Assembly: GCA_018268775.1 (NCBI GenBank)
Contig: JAFDVV010000008.1
Location: 58,460 to 122,459 of the forward strand
DNA from: Acidobacteriota bacterium
Lineage (GTDB): Bacteria > Acidobacteriota > Terriglobia > Terriglobales > Acidobacteriaceae
Length of the DNA stretch: 64,000 bases
Direction of reading: 5' to 3'
In this document: piece after piece, positions 47,685 through 56,747 of the stretch
Layout: each line of letters opens with the position of its first letter
How positions within the stretch are numbered: position 1 is the first letter of the stretch
Program-made: the position numbers and the translations under genes
The notes under the pieces: generated by a model
Told to the model about the DNA's origin: nothing
Seen by the model: only the letters and a program-made list of their open reading frames with translations
Databases searched by the model: none

Positions 47685-48901
47685 CAGCTATGCCGCCGCA
47701 TTCCAACAATCGCAACTTCGCCCACTCTCAGGCCACCGGCCGGCGGATCGTCGATTCTGATCCTCACCGGATACCGCGACGCCAGACGAACCCAGTTCAA
47801 TGTCCGCTGAACGTCCGGCAGCCCCTGCGACAACTTCCCCACAACATCGGGATCGGGTGTGACGCCGAATCCCACGCTCTCCACCGTCCCGCTCAACCGC
47901 TTGTTTGGATTCGCCATGAGATAAATATCTGCGTTGGTGCCAGCCCGAAGATTGTGTATCTGGGTCTCACGGAAGTTTGCCAACACCCACCATGTGCGCG
48001 TATCGATCAGCGTAAATAACTGCTGCCCCACCTTGGCGTACTCGCCCTCCGAGATCGTCAGGTTGGTCACGCGGGCGTCGAAGGGTGCGACCACGCTGCA
48101 CTGCTCGTAGTTGTAGCGTGCGAGACGAACCGCTGCCGCCCTGCTCTCCCTCTGCGCAATCAACGGAGCCAGCACAAGAACTCCCTGCGCAGACTCTCTC
48201 ACCTGCGCCTCGGTCTGGCTCAGTTGCGCAACGGCCTGCTGCTTCTGTGCCGTGGCCGAAAGCAGTTTGGCCTTGGCCAGTGCAAGGTTCGACTGCGCCT
48301 GCGCCACCGCCGCCGTCTTCGCCTCGGCCAGCGACTTTGCGCGATGCACATCGTCGGGGGTCACGAACTCCTTCGCCAGCAGCGGCTCAATACGGTGCAG
48401 ATTGCCCACGGCATAGTCCGCATCGGCCTTTGCCTGCGTCAGCGACGCATCGGCCTGCGCGATTGCGGCCTCGCTCACCTTGATCTCGTCGTCCGCGCGG
48501 GTCTCATTCGCCACCGCGCTCTGCCTGCCGGCGCTGGCAACGTCAACCCTGCTCCGCTCAGCGGAGATACGCCGCGTCTCATTCTCAATGTCACCCTCGA
48601 GCCGCTCCTGCGCAGCCAGCGCGTCCTGCAACGCATACAAGTAAGGCCGGTCGTCGATCTTGTAAAGAAGACTTCCCTTCTTCACGAAATCGTTATCGTG
48701 AACGGGAAGCTCAACCACCGGTCCGGCGACAAGCGGGGCCATTCCAATCAGGTTGGCAACAACTTCGGCGTCGTCGGTACGCGGATAGCTTGCTACCGTG
48801 TAGACCACCAGCACGCCGGTCAACAGCGCACCCAGCACGATAAAGCCGCTGATCAGATTTCCTCGCAAAGTGTATTTCCGTATTTTTCTATCGTCGTTCA
48901 A
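47684..48901 (-). CDS. Membrane-fusion (HlyD/EmrA-type) subunit of the FUSC efflux system
   Basis: 405 residues with a single N-terminal membrane anchor (LISGFIVLGALLTGVLVVYT), a biotinyl-lipoyl-like barrel (MAPLVAGPVVELPVHDNDFV), a long Ala/Gln-rich alpha-hairpin coiled coil (130-250) and a beta-barrel domain (DARVTNLTISEGEYAKVGQQ). It bridges the FUSC pump and the outer-membrane factor. Followed on the operon by FUSC with a one-base overlap; preceded by the YtcA-like gene by 12 bases. Looks closest to the MdtN subgroup. Confidence 0.9.
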   Translation of the reverse strand: MNDDRKIRKYTLRGNLISGFIVLGALLTGVLVVYTVASYPRTDDAEVVANLIGMAPLVAGPVVELPVHDNDFVKKGSLLYKIDDRPYLYALQDALAAQERLEGDIENETRRISAERSRVDVASAGRQSAVANETRADDEIKVSEAAIAQADASLTQAKADADYAVGNLHRIEPLLAKEFVTPDDVHRAKSLAEAKTAAVAQAQSNLALAKAKLLSATAQKQQAVAQLSQTEAQVRESAQGVLVLAPLIAQRESRAAAVRLARYNYEQCSVVAPFDARVTNLTISEGEYAKVGQQLFTLIDTRTWWVLANFRETQIHNLRAGTNADIYLMANPNKRLSGTVESVGFGVTPDPDVVGKLSQGLPDVQRTLNWVRLASRYPVRIRIDDPPAGGLRVGEVAIVGMRRHS

Positions 48902-48913
48902 GCAGAGACCTCA

Positions 48914-49213
48914 CTATCGAAACAACGTGAGCCAAAGCAGGCAGCTCACAAAACAAACCAGGCATGGATAAAGAATCGGCAGTGGCCAAAGCTCATCGAA
49001 GAGCTTCCACCGCGCAAACAGATAGTGCGCCAGCGCCGTCACGCCAATGCCGATAAGGCAGCACACAATCCATGCAGGAAAGTAAGACCCCATCACGTTG
49101 ATCGACGGAGAGAGCGCACATCCGCTCAGCCCTGCAATGGCAACCGAGACTCCCCCTGCATACGCATACTTCCAATTCGCAAGATGTATTTGTCGTGTCA
49201 TGTTCTTTTGCAT
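48914..49213 (-). CDS. YtcA-like small membrane lipoprotein
   Basis: 99 residues. A lipobox-like LSGCALSP near residue 32 is followed by SINVMGSYFPAWIV and two hydrophobic helices (CCLIGIGVTALAHYLFA and LYPCLVCFVSCLLWLTLF). In E. coli, ytcA precedes the mdtN-mdtO-mdtP efflux genes, and here too it sits between the outer-membrane factor and the membrane-fusion gene. Gaps are only 2 and 12 bases, so it is certainly part of the operon. Its role is unknown. Confidence 0.78.
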   Translation of the reverse strand: MQKNMTRQIHLANWKYAYAGGVSVAIAGLSGCALSPSINVMGSYFPAWIVCCLIGIGVTALAHYLFARWKLFDELWPLPILYPCLVCFVSCLLWLTLFR

Positions 49214-49215
49214 GG

Positions 49216-50655
49216 CTATGGATGATTGCCTTTCGGATGCTGTACAAGCAGGTCGCCGGTCCTGAATGCGAGGTTCATGAAGCTCTGCAACACCTGTGTG
49301 CGCGCCGTTACGTCGGTCGCCCGCGCATGGGCGAGGTCGCGCTCCGCCGACAGCACATCCAGTATGTTTCTCACTCCGTCCTTGTAAGATTCGACGGCAG
49401 CGGAGTAGGACTCGCCAGACGCATTCAGCAACGACGTGGCCGCCTGCCGCTCATGGAGGGCGGTCACTGCATTCGCATAGTCTCCCCACACATGGTCGGC
49501 GATCTTGTCTTCCTTCTCTCTGACCTCTTCCTCTGCCGCCGCTCGCTCGGCCTTTGCTTTCGCCAGACGGCTCTCGCGCTTGAATCCGTCGAAGACCGTC
49601 CAGGTCAACCCCAGCCGCGCATCGTAGGTGTAGGTCTTGCCGTAGGTCCCGTTGAACTTCTCCTGCTGGCCCCAGGCGCGCAACCATCCCTTGGAGCCAT
49701 CGAACTCCAGCTTGGGGAAGTACGCCGAGCGAGCATACTTCACCTCGGCATCGGCTACGCGCACACGCTCAATGTCGGCAAGCAGGTCGGGGCGAGTCTT
49801 GTAGGCAGTCTCGATCGCCTCATCCACGCTCTGATCCAGCGCCTCGGGTATCTGCAGGTCTTTGAGACCCTGCACCTTGAACGGCTTCGTAGGCGTAGCG
49901 GTCAGTACGGTCGCAAGATCGCCAAAGGCCGTCTGCTCCGCTCCTCGCGTGCTTTGCAGCTCGTAGTCTGCCTTCGCTGTCGCGGCGCGCGCCTCCAGAA
50001 CATCCGGTAGCGTTGCCAGCCCATTTGCCTTGCGATCGCGAACGGCATCTTCCACCGCCCGCGCATCGCGCAGATTTACCTCGGCGGCCTCTCGCAGGCC
50101 CGTCGCATTCAGCAGGTTGTAGTACGCCGCCGACACCTGCTGTATCAGCACAAGGTGTTCGTTGTTGAAGGTCAGGTTTGAAGCAAGCAACCGGGCCTTG
50201 GCCGCTGTAATCTCATCGCGCCGCGCTCCGAAATCCACCAGGGTGTAGTCGAGCTTGAGCGCCGTCTCAAATGCTCCAATGTCTTGCAACACGAAGGTCT
50301 TGTACAACAGCGGTGGACTGAGAAAGGCGCGTCCCGCCGCTGCCGCGATCACCGTCGGGTAAAGTTCGCTTTTGGCGATCCCTACAGACGCAGCGGCAAC
50401 GCGCGCTCTCTCCCACGCCGCGTGGGTCGATGGATTGTTCGCCTCGGCAATGTCGATGAGCTCCCCAAGCGTGTAGGGTCGGTCCTCTGGAAGCTCAGCT
50501 TCATGCCGATAAAGAGGTGCCGGCTTCCCGCCAAAAAGCTCGCGTGTCGGCACCCATGGCGTATTGGGAGAAGCAGGCGCTCGCTGCGCCAACACAGGCA
50601 AGGATGTTATTGATAAAAAAAGAAAAAACAGCGAACGTAAACGCAATCTGCTCAC
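49216..50655 (-). CDS. Outer-membrane efflux factor (TolC/OprM type)
   Basis: 479 residues; signal peptide (RLRSLFFLFLSITSLPVLAQ) and two OEP repeats, each with long helices (YTLGELIDIAEANNPSTHAA; DQSVDEAIETAYKTRPDLLA). It forms the outer-membrane channel of the tripartite efflux pump. It is the first gene of the operon, divergent from the AraC regulator at 50741 with about 85 bases between. No N-terminal lipobox is visible, so it is a TolC-like rather than an OprM-like lipoprotein. Confidence 0.92.
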   Translation of the reverse strand: MSRLRLRSLFFLFLSITSLPVLAQRAPASPNTPWVPTRELFGGKPAPLYRHEAELPEDRPYTLGELIDIAEANNPSTHAAWERARVAAASVGIAKSELYPTVIAAAAGRAFLSPPLLYKTFVLQDIGAFETALKLDYTLVDFGARRDEITAAKARLLASNLTFNNEHLVLIQQVSAAYYNLLNATGLREAAEVNLRDARAVEDAVRDRKANGLATLPDVLEARAATAKADYELQSTRGAEQTAFGDLATVLTATPTKPFKVQGLKDLQIPEALDQSVDEAIETAYKTRPDLLADIERVRVADAEVKYARSAYFPKLEFDGSKGWLRAWGQQEKFNGTYGKTYTYDARLGLTWTVFDGFKRESRLAKAKAERAAAEEEVREKEDKIADHVWGDYANAVTALHERQAATSLLNASGESYSAAVESYKDGVRNILDVLSAERDLAHARATDVTARTQVLQSFMNLAFRTGDLLVQHPKGNHP

Positions 50656-50740
50656 ACATTAGATTGTGGTCTGACATGCGTTTCACGGTCTTGTACAAAA
50701 TCGCTCTTCCGTGTGGAAAGAGTTGATATTCTGTCAAAGA

Positions 50741-51718
50741 ATGAATGGCGCGAACAGCGACGCCGGAGACTCTTCTCCAGGCCCCAGTACCCCTCATATT
50801 CTGAGAGCCACCGAGTCGGAGATACTGCGCGACCATAGTGACCGGCCGCTTTCGCGGGGCGACGTTGCCAGAATATGGCGCAACACCGGCCTCGAAGGCG
50901 TGGAAATCTTTCAGGGAGCATATCGTAACTACCAGTTTGCACGGCACTTCCATCGAATCCCGGCAATAGGAGTTGTCGTCGCCGGCTCCATGAGTTCCTA
51001 TCTCCGTGGACGGAACCATGTGCTGGACGCCGGAACGATTATTCTGCTCAATCCTGGCGAAACGCACGCCCCCGCCCCTGCTGGCACAAGCGGATGGAGC
51101 TTTCGCATGTTCTATCTCGAAGAAAAACTCTTCGAGTCGCTCACGCAAAGTACCTCCGTACGCGACTTACGGTTTCACCAACCCTTTATTCAGGACAACC
51201 TGCTCGCCTCCAACCTCCTGAGACTGCACCTCGAATTGGAGTATCCCGGAGACAAACTTCACTTTGAGTCTCAACTCCTCTCGATCTTTTCTCATCTAAT
51301 CGAGCGGCATTCCACCATGCATGCCCCTCGTGCGAAGCTCGGGTTCGACAATGCCGGCATCGATCTCGCGCGCCAATATCTTGAAGCGAACTACGCCCGA
51401 AGCCCCAGTCTGAAAGAGCTTGCAGAGCTCTCCCCCTTCAGCGCCTCGCACTTTCTGAGGACATTCAGGGCGAGCGTCGGGCTCACCCCACACGCGTACA
51501 TCACGCAGCTACGCATCGAACGCGCAGCCGCTCTCCTGCGTACCGGCATACCTCCGGTCGAGGTCGCTGTCCGGACGGGCTTCGTCGACCAGAGCCACCT
51601 GACCCGGCAGTTCAAACGCATCTTCGGCATCACACCGGGCCAGTACGCCCTGCACTCGAATATGCCCCCGACTGGCCGCGCCCCCTTGCGGATTGATAGT
51701 GCTTCCGCAAGATATTGA
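50741..51718 (+). CDS. AraC-family regulator divergent from the efflux operon
   Basis: 325 residues from ATG 50741 (an upstream GTG at 50711 is also open). The N-terminal cupin (AIGVVVAGSMSSYLRGRNHV, then INPGETH-like LLNPGETHAPAPA) senses a ligand. The C-terminal domain has both helix-turn-helices (SLKELAELSPFSASHFLRTF and PPVEVAVRTGFVDQSHLTRQ) and GITPGQY. A hairpin terminator follows. Location suggests control of the efflux operon and possibly of the hpd operon downstream (inferred). Confidence 0.88.
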   Translation: MNGANSDAGDSSPGPSTPHILRATESEILRDHSDRPLSRGDVARIWRNTGLEGVEIFQGAYRNYQFARHFHRIPAIGVVVAGSMSSYLRGRNHVLDAGTIILLNPGETHAPAPAGTSGWSFRMFYLEEKLFESLTQSTSVRDLRFHQPFIQDNLLASNLLRLHLELEYPGDKLHFESQLLSIFSHLIERHSTMHAPRAKLGFDNAGIDLARQYLEANYARSPSLKELAELSPFSASHFLRTFRASVGLTPHAYITQLRIERAAALLRTGIPPVEVAVRTGFVDQSHLTRQFKRIFGITPGQYALHSNMPPTGRAPLRIDSASARY

Positions 51719-51731
51719 TAGATCAATAGAT

Positions 51732-51761
51732 AGTCTGGGACGGAAGCACCCATCCCAGACT
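51732..51761 (+). terminator. Terminator after the AraC gene
   Basis: AGTCTGGGA (51732-51740) pairs with TCCCAGACT (51753-51761); a 9-bp stem with a 12-base loop, followed by CGACCATTTTC. Lies 14 bases after the AraC stop. Confidence 0.65.
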
Positions 51762-51865
51762 CGACCATTTTCTTCGGTTCTCCCATTCCCTCTTTCGCGC
51801 AGGTAGCCTATCCTGCTTCGTGGCGTCGGAGTGGCTTTCGCCGCTCCGGCGAACGAGGGCCTTTC

Positions 51866-52999
51866 ATGAGTACCGTGCACCACCCCGTACCGGCAAGCGC
51901 GGACCCCATCGCCGACTTTCTCCCTTTGAAGGGGACCGACCACGTCGAGTTTTACGTCGGTAACGCCCGTCAGGCTGCGTACTTCTACCGTGCCGCCTTC
52001 GGCATGTCGCTCGTCGCCTACTCCGGCCCGGAGACTGGCCAACGTGATCGCGCCTCGTATGTCGTGCAGCAGGGCAAGATACGATTCGTCCTCACCACTC
52101 CTTTGCGCAGCGGAAACCCCATTGCCGAACATATCGACCGTCACGGCGACGCCGTGCGCGCCATCGCACTCTGGGTCGACGATGCACGCGCCGCATGGCA
52201 AGCGACCGTCAGCCGAGGGGCCGTCAGCGTCATGGATCCCGAGGTCTTCTCCGACGAGCACGGTCACGCCGTCCTCGCGAGCATCCGCACCTACGGCGAC
52301 ACCATCCATACCTTCGTCGAACGCGGCTCCTACAACGGCCCCTTTCTGCCCGGCTTTCGCGGCACCCCTCACGACACCATCGCCCGCCCCACCGGCCTGC
52401 TTCACATCGACCACATGGTCGGCAATGTGGGCTGGCACGAGATGGATGAGTGGGTGAAGTTCTACTCCAATGTCATGGGCTTCTCCCTGTATCAGCACTT
52501 CGACGACAAGGACATCTCCACCGAGTACTCCGCACTCATGTCAAAGGTCATGTCCAACGGCAATGGGTACGTCAAGTTCCCGATCAACGAACCGGCAGAA
52601 GGCAAACGCAAATCGCAGATCGAGGAGTACCTCGACTTTTACGCCGGCCCCGGCGTGCAGCACATCGCGCTGGCCACAAAGGACATCCTCCACACCGTCA
52701 ACCGGCTCCACGAACAGGGCATCGAGTTCCTCCGCGTCCCGCACACCTACTACACCGAGTTGCAAAGACGCATCGGTCCGATCGATGAGCCCATCGAAGA
52801 ACTGGAGAAGCTCGGTATCCTCGTCGACCGCGACGACGAAGGCTACATGCTGCAAATCTTCACCCGCCCCGTCGAAGACCGCCCAACGCTGTTCTTCGAG
52901 ATCATCCAGCGCAAGGGGAGCCGCAGCTTCGGCAAAGGCAACTTCAAGGCGCTCTTCGAGGCCATCGAACGCGAACAACAGGCGCGCGGCAACATGTAG
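51866..52999 (+). CDS. hpd: 4-hydroxyphenylpyruvate dioxygenase
   Basis: Converts 4-hydroxyphenylpyruvate to homogentisate (second step of tyrosine degradation). 377 residues, two VOC domains. Fe(II) ligands are His183 (HIDHMVGNV), His266 (GVQHIAL) and Glu345 (FFEIIQR). Length and the GNGYVKFPINEP segment fit HPPD rather than hydroxymandelate synthase. First gene of a four-gene cluster (gaps 15 and 12 bases, then a 4-base overlap). Confidence 0.96.
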   Translation: MSTVHHPVPASADPIADFLPLKGTDHVEFYVGNARQAAYFYRAAFGMSLVAYSGPETGQRDRASYVVQQGKIRFVLTTPLRSGNPIAEHIDRHGDAVRAIALWVDDARAAWQATVSRGAVSVMDPEVFSDEHGHAVLASIRTYGDTIHTFVERGSYNGPFLPGFRGTPHDTIARPTGLLHIDHMVGNVGWHEMDEWVKFYSNVMGFSLYQHFDDKDISTEYSALMSKVMSNGNGYVKFPINEPAEGKRKSQIEEYLDFYAGPGVQHIALATKDILHTVNRLHEQGIEFLRVPHTYYTELQRRIGPIDEPIEELEKLGILVDRDDEGYMLQIFTRPVEDRPTLFFEIIQRKGSRSFGKGNFKALFEAIEREQQARGNM

Positions 53000-53014
53000 T
53001 TCTGGAGACGAAGC

Positions 53015-53767
53015 ATGGCCACCGAAACACTCTCTGCCGCCGCGCCCTACATCATCCAGCAGAACTACGCGGCCTATACCGAGGAGCAGCACGGCACCTG
53101 GGCCGAGCTTGTAGGCCGTGTCCTTCCCGAGCTTCAGAAGCATGCCGCGCAGGAATACCTCGATGGCTTCGAGATCATCGGCCTGCAACGCGACCGGCTG
53201 CCGAACCTGGCCTCGATCAGCGCGCGGCTCGCTCCTAGAACGGGTTGGAGTTCAACGCCCGTAAGCGGCTTTCTTCCGGCCCCGGCCTTCTTCGAGATGC
53301 TCGGCGCCCGCCGCTTCCCAACCACCACATGGCTGCGCAGCCGCGACTCGCTCGAATACACGCCCGAGCCGGACATCTTTCACGACGTCTTCGGCCATGT
53401 GCCCATGCACGCGCACCCGGTCTTCGCCAATTTTCTGGAGCACTATGGCCGAGTCTGCGCCTCCATCTCCGACCCCGCCATTCTCGAAAAACTAGGGCGC
53501 ATCTTCTGGTACACCGTCGAGTTCGGGCTCATCCGCCAGAACGGGGCCATCAAGGTCTACGGCAGCGGGCTCATCAGCTCGCACAGCGAGTGCCGCAACG
53601 TCGTGGACGGCCATTGCGCCACACGGGATTTCGACCTCGACGAAGTACTCAACACTCCGGTTAAAGTGGATGAGCTTCATAAGCTGCTCTTTGTCGTGAG
53701 TAGCTTCAATCAGATCTACGACTCCATGCACGAAGCGGAGCGCCGCGCCGCAAGCGGCCGTCTGTAG
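53015..53767 (+). CDS. phhA: Phenylalanine-4-hydroxylase
   Basis: Hydroxylates phenylalanine to tyrosine using tetrahydropterin, feeding the pathway. 250 residues. Iron ligands His123 and His128 (DIFHDVFGHVPM) and Glu169 (FWYTVEFGL). GGAG stands eight bases before ATG 53015. No pterin-4a-carbinolamine dehydratase (phhB) is present in the window, so cofactor recycling must be encoded elsewhere. The position between hpd and hmgA is a clear functional clue. Confidence 0.95.
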   Translation: MATETLSAAAPYIIQQNYAAYTEEQHGTWAELVGRVLPELQKHAAQEYLDGFEIIGLQRDRLPNLASISARLAPRTGWSSTPVSGFLPAPAFFEMLGARRFPTTTWLRSRDSLEYTPEPDIFHDVFGHVPMHAHPVFANFLEHYGRVCASISDPAILEKLGRIFWYTVEFGLIRQNGAIKVYGSGLISSHSECRNVVDGHCATRDFDLDEVLNTPVKVDELHKLLFVVSSFNQIYDSMHEAERRAASGRL

Positions 53768-53779
53768 AAAAGGAGATTC

Positions 53780-55087
53780 ATGCCCGTTGAGATCAGGTAT
53801 CAGTCCGGCTTCGGCAACGAGTTCGCCACCGAAGCCGTTCCAGGGGCCCTGCCCGCTGGCCAGAACGCGCCGCAAAAGCATCCGCTTGGCCTGTACACCG
53901 AGCAGTTCAGCGGAACGGCATTTACCGCGCCGCGAGCCGCCAATCGACGCACATGGACCTACCGCATCCGCCCTTCGGTGACGCACCACCCATACCAGGA
54001 GACTCCTGCCCGCCTCATCCGCAGCGGCCCTTTCACCTCCATCGTCACCACGCCGAACCAACTGCGCTGGAACCCGCTCCCTCTTCCGGATCAGCCGACG
54101 GACTTCGTCGACGGCATCGTCACGCTCGGCGGCAACGGCGATCCCGCCATGCAGACCGGCGTTGCCATTCACCTCTACGGTGCCAACGCCTCGATGAACG
54201 ACCGCTTCTTCTACAACGCCGATGGCGAGTTGCTGATCGTTCCCCAACTTGGTTCGCTTCGCCTGCACACAGAGCTGGGTCTGCTCGAAGCCGCTCCCGG
54301 CGAGATCTGCCTCATCCCCCGCGGTCTCAAGTTCCGCGTGGGGTTATTGGACGCGAAGGCACGCGGCTACATCTGCGAAAACTACGGCCAGCCCTTCCGT
54401 CTGCCTGAGTTGGGAGCCATCGGCGCAAACGGACTCGCCAACCCGCGCGACTTCAAAACCCCCACCGCGGCCTATGACGACCGCGAGGGAGACTTCCACA
54501 TCACCGCTAAATTCCTGGGGCATCTCTGGTCGGCCTCCATCGACCACTCTCCGCTCGACGTCGTCGCGTGGCACGGCAACTACGCCCCGTATAAATACGA
54601 CCTCGCACTCTTCAACTGCATCAACACCGTCTCCTTCGACCATCCCGACCCCTCGATCTACACCGTCCTCAGTTCGCCGTCCACCATCCCCGGCACGGCA
54701 AACTGCGACTTCGCCATCTTTCCACCGCGCTGGATGGTCGCCGAGCATACCTTCCGCCCGCCGTGGTTCCATCGCAACCTGATGAACGAGTTCATGGGCC
54801 TCGTTCGCGGCGCCTATGACGCCAAAGCCGAAGGCTTCCTACCCGGCGGAGCAAGTCTGCACAACTGCATGGCAGGGCATGGCCCCGATGCGGAATCCTT
54901 CGAACACGCCACCGCCGCCGATCTGAAGCCGCAGTACCTCGACAACACGCTCGCCTTCATGTTCGAGACCCAACTCGTCGTAAGACCGACCGAGTTCGCC
55001 ATGAACACCAGTATCCTGCAACACGAGTACTACGAGTGCTGGCAGGAACTCAAGCGGCACTTCAACCCGGGGCCAAAGGGCAAATGA
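53780..55087 (+). CDS. hmgA: Homogentisate 1,2-dioxygenase
   Basis: Opens the ring of homogentisate to maleylacetoacetate. 435 residues. Iron ligands are recognisable in [15 protein letters not shown] (His and Glu) and [12 protein letters not shown] (second His). N-terminal segments [12 protein letters not shown] and [10 protein letters not shown] are typical. AAAAGGAG precedes the ATG. Its stop overlaps the fahA start (ATGA), implying translational coupling. Confidence 0.97.
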   Translation: MPVEIRYQSGFGNEFATEAVPGALPAGQNAPQKHPLGLYTEQFSGTAFTAPRAANRRTWTYRIRPSVTHHPYQETPARLIRSGPFTSIVTTPNQLRWNPLPLPDQPTDFVDGIVTLGGNGDPAMQTGVAIHLYGANASMNDRFFYNADGELLIVPQLGSLRLHTELGLLEAAPGEICLIPRGLKFRVGLLDAKARGYICENYGQPFRLPELGAIGANGLANPRDFKTPTAAYDDREGDFHITAKFLGHLWSASIDHSPLDVVAWHGNYAPYKYDLALFNCINTVSFDHPDPSIYTVLSSPSTIPGTANCDFAIFPPRWMVAEHTFRPPWFHRNLMNEFMGLVRGAYDAKAEGFLPGGASLHNCMAGHGPDAESFEHATAADLKPQYLDNTLAFMFETQLVVRPTEFAMNTSILQHEYYECWQELKRHFNPGPKGK

Positions 55088-56358
55088 AAACAGCCACGCA
55101 AAGCTGGATCGCGTCCGCCAACGACGCCTCCTGCGACTTCCCGCTTCAGAACCTCCCGTACGGCGTCTTCCGGCATCGCGACGAGACGCACATCGGCATC
55201 GCCATCGGCGACCTCATCCTCGATCTCCACGCCTGCGCCGAAAGCGGTCTCTTCTCCTCGCTTACCGTAGAGGCACGCGACGCCTGCCGCGCCGATCGCC
55301 TCAACCCGCTCATGTCTCTCGGCCCCGCTGCCTGGACTTCGCTGCGCCATCGAGTCACCGCTCTCCTCGCCGATGATTCCCCGGAACAAAGCAGCATCGA
55401 GCCCAACCTCGTCCCCATGCGCGAAGCGGTCATGCAACTTCCTGCGCATATCGGCGACTACACCGACTTCTACGCGTCCATCCATCACGCCACACGGATT
55501 GGCCAGCTCTTCCGCCCTGAAAGCCCTCTGCTGCCCAACTACAAGCACCTTCCTATCGGCTACCACGGCCGCTCTTCTTCCATCGTTGTAAGCGGAGAAA
55601 GCATCCGCCGCCCATCCGGGCAGATCAAGTCGAACCAGGCGGCATCGCCCATCTTCGGGCCGACACACGCGCTCGACTACGAGTTGGAGGTCGGCATCTT
55701 CGTCGGCCCCGGCAACCTGCTTGGCCACAGTATCCCCATCGCTGAAGCAGAACAACACGTCTTCGGCCTCTGCCTGCTCAACGACTGGTCTGCGCGCGAC
55801 ATCCAATCGTGGGAGTACCAGCCGCTCGGCCCCTTTCTGGCAAAGAACTTCGCTACAACGATCTCCCCTTGGATCGTTACCCTCGAAGCGCTTGCCCCTT
55901 ACCGGGCTGCAGCTCCTGCGCGCCCTGACCAGGACCCTGCACCTCTTCCGTATCTGTCGCCGCCGTCGACTGCCTGTCATGGCATGGACATCACACTTGA
56001 GGTCTACCTTAGCTCCTCCGAGATGCGCCAAACTGGCCATGAGCCAGTCCGCATGAGTCGTGCCAACATGCGCGATCTCTACTGGACTGTCCCCCAACTG
56101 CTCGCCCATCACACCTGTAACGGCTGCAATCTCCGCCCCGGCGACCTCATCGGAACTGGCACCATCTCAGGCCCCGAAACCGGCTCCGAAGGCTGCATGC
56201 TCGAGATGAAAAGCAACCCGTCCCCCATCACCTTGCCTACAGGCGAAGCTCGTACTTTTCTCGAGGACGGCGACCAGGTCGTCTTCCGCGCGTATGCGCA
56301 AAGCTCCGGATTGCCCAGGATAGGGTTCGGCGAATGCCGTGGCACCATCGCATCCTGA
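55084..56358 (+). CDS. fahA: Fumarylacetoacetase
   Basis: Cleaves fumarylacetoacetate to fumarate and acetoacetate, the last step of tyrosine breakdown. Start ATG 55084 overlaps the hmgA stop by four bases; 424 residues. Metal and catalytic motifs: [28 protein letters not shown] (Glu pair) and [19 protein letters not shown]. The operon lacks maiA (maleylacetoacetate isomerase), which normally produces its substrate. Confidence 0.96.
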   Translation: MKTATQSWIASANDASCDFPLQNLPYGVFRHRDETHIGIAIGDLILDLHACAESGLFSSLTVEARDACRADRLNPLMSLGPAAWTSLRHRVTALLADDSPEQSSIEPNLVPMREAVMQLPAHIGDYTDFYASIHHATRIGQLFRPESPLLPNYKHLPIGYHGRSSSIVVSGESIRRPSGQIKSNQAASPIFGPTHALDYELEVGIFVGPGNLLGHSIPIAEAEQHVFGLCLLNDWSARDIQSWEYQPLGPFLAKNFATTISPWIVTLEALAPYRAAAPARPDQDPAPLPYLSPPSTACHGMDITLEVYLSSSEMRQTGHEPVRMSRANMRDLYWTVPQLLAHHTCNGCNLRPGDLIGTGTISGPETGSEGCMLEMKSNPSPITLPTGEARTFLEDGDQVVFRAYAQSSGLPRIGFGECRGTIAS

Positions 56359-56602
56359 ATTTGCATTCTTCATATATTTTGCTCTATCGAACTTATCTTT
56401 TACTTGTTGGAATTTCCCCTTCTCAGGCAGTCCCATGTCGATGGCAATACGGGACTGCTCAAATAGGCTTCTGCAGCGCGTTTAGAACGCTCTTGTTCCG
56501 ATAGATAGCCTATAACCATCGCCTCTGACCTATCCGAGACACTTTCCCCGCAAGAGTCCTCAAATACCAATGGAAGATTGGGGCATGGAATGACTTTTCC
56601 TG
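56359..56602. other. Gene-poor, AT-richer intergenic stretch
   Basis: Between fahA and the TonB-receptor promoter. No terminator, tRNA or repeat was recognised. A minus-strand frame of 84 codons (56400-56654) is open but has no domain pattern; it is not called. Confidence 0.5.
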
Positions 56603-56632
56603 TTGACAGCCCTGCCTCATCGTTCATATATT
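56603..56632 (+). promoter_or_regulatory. Predicted sigma-70-type promoter of the second TonB receptor
   Basis: TTGACA at 56603-56608, 18-base spacer, TATATT at 56627-56632 (five of six matches). The predicted start near 56640 leaves a leader of about 108 bases before ATG 56748. Best promoter match seen in the window. Confidence 0.6.
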
Positions 56633-56663
56633 TCACGTCGCGCATTAAATACATAAAATGTTT

Positions 56664-56715
56664 GGCCGTACCTTTGCCGGTGGTCCCCCTGGGACGGAAC
56701 CCGGCAGGCGCGGTC
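56664..56715 (+). promoter_or_regulatory. Folded leader upstream of the TonB-receptor gene
   Basis: Nested stems: outer GGCCG (56664-56668)/CGGTC (56711-56715), middle TGCCGG (56675-56680)/CCGGCA (56701-56706), inner GTCCC (56683-56687)/GGGAC (56691-56695). It does not match any riboswitch consensus I know. GGGAGG lies 33 bases further on, just before the ATG. Confidence 0.45.
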
Positions 56716-56747
56716 CGATTGAAGATTTCTAAATTCAGGGAGGTCGT

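Noticed and set aside
56400-56654. 84-codon minus-strand frame
   Set aside because: No domain, no ribosome site, and it overlaps the predicted promoter of the receptor gene.
56664-56715. Known riboswitch (c-di-GMP, cobalamin, TPP) in the receptor leader
   Set aside because: Conserved core sequences of these classes are not present; only generic nested stems are seen.
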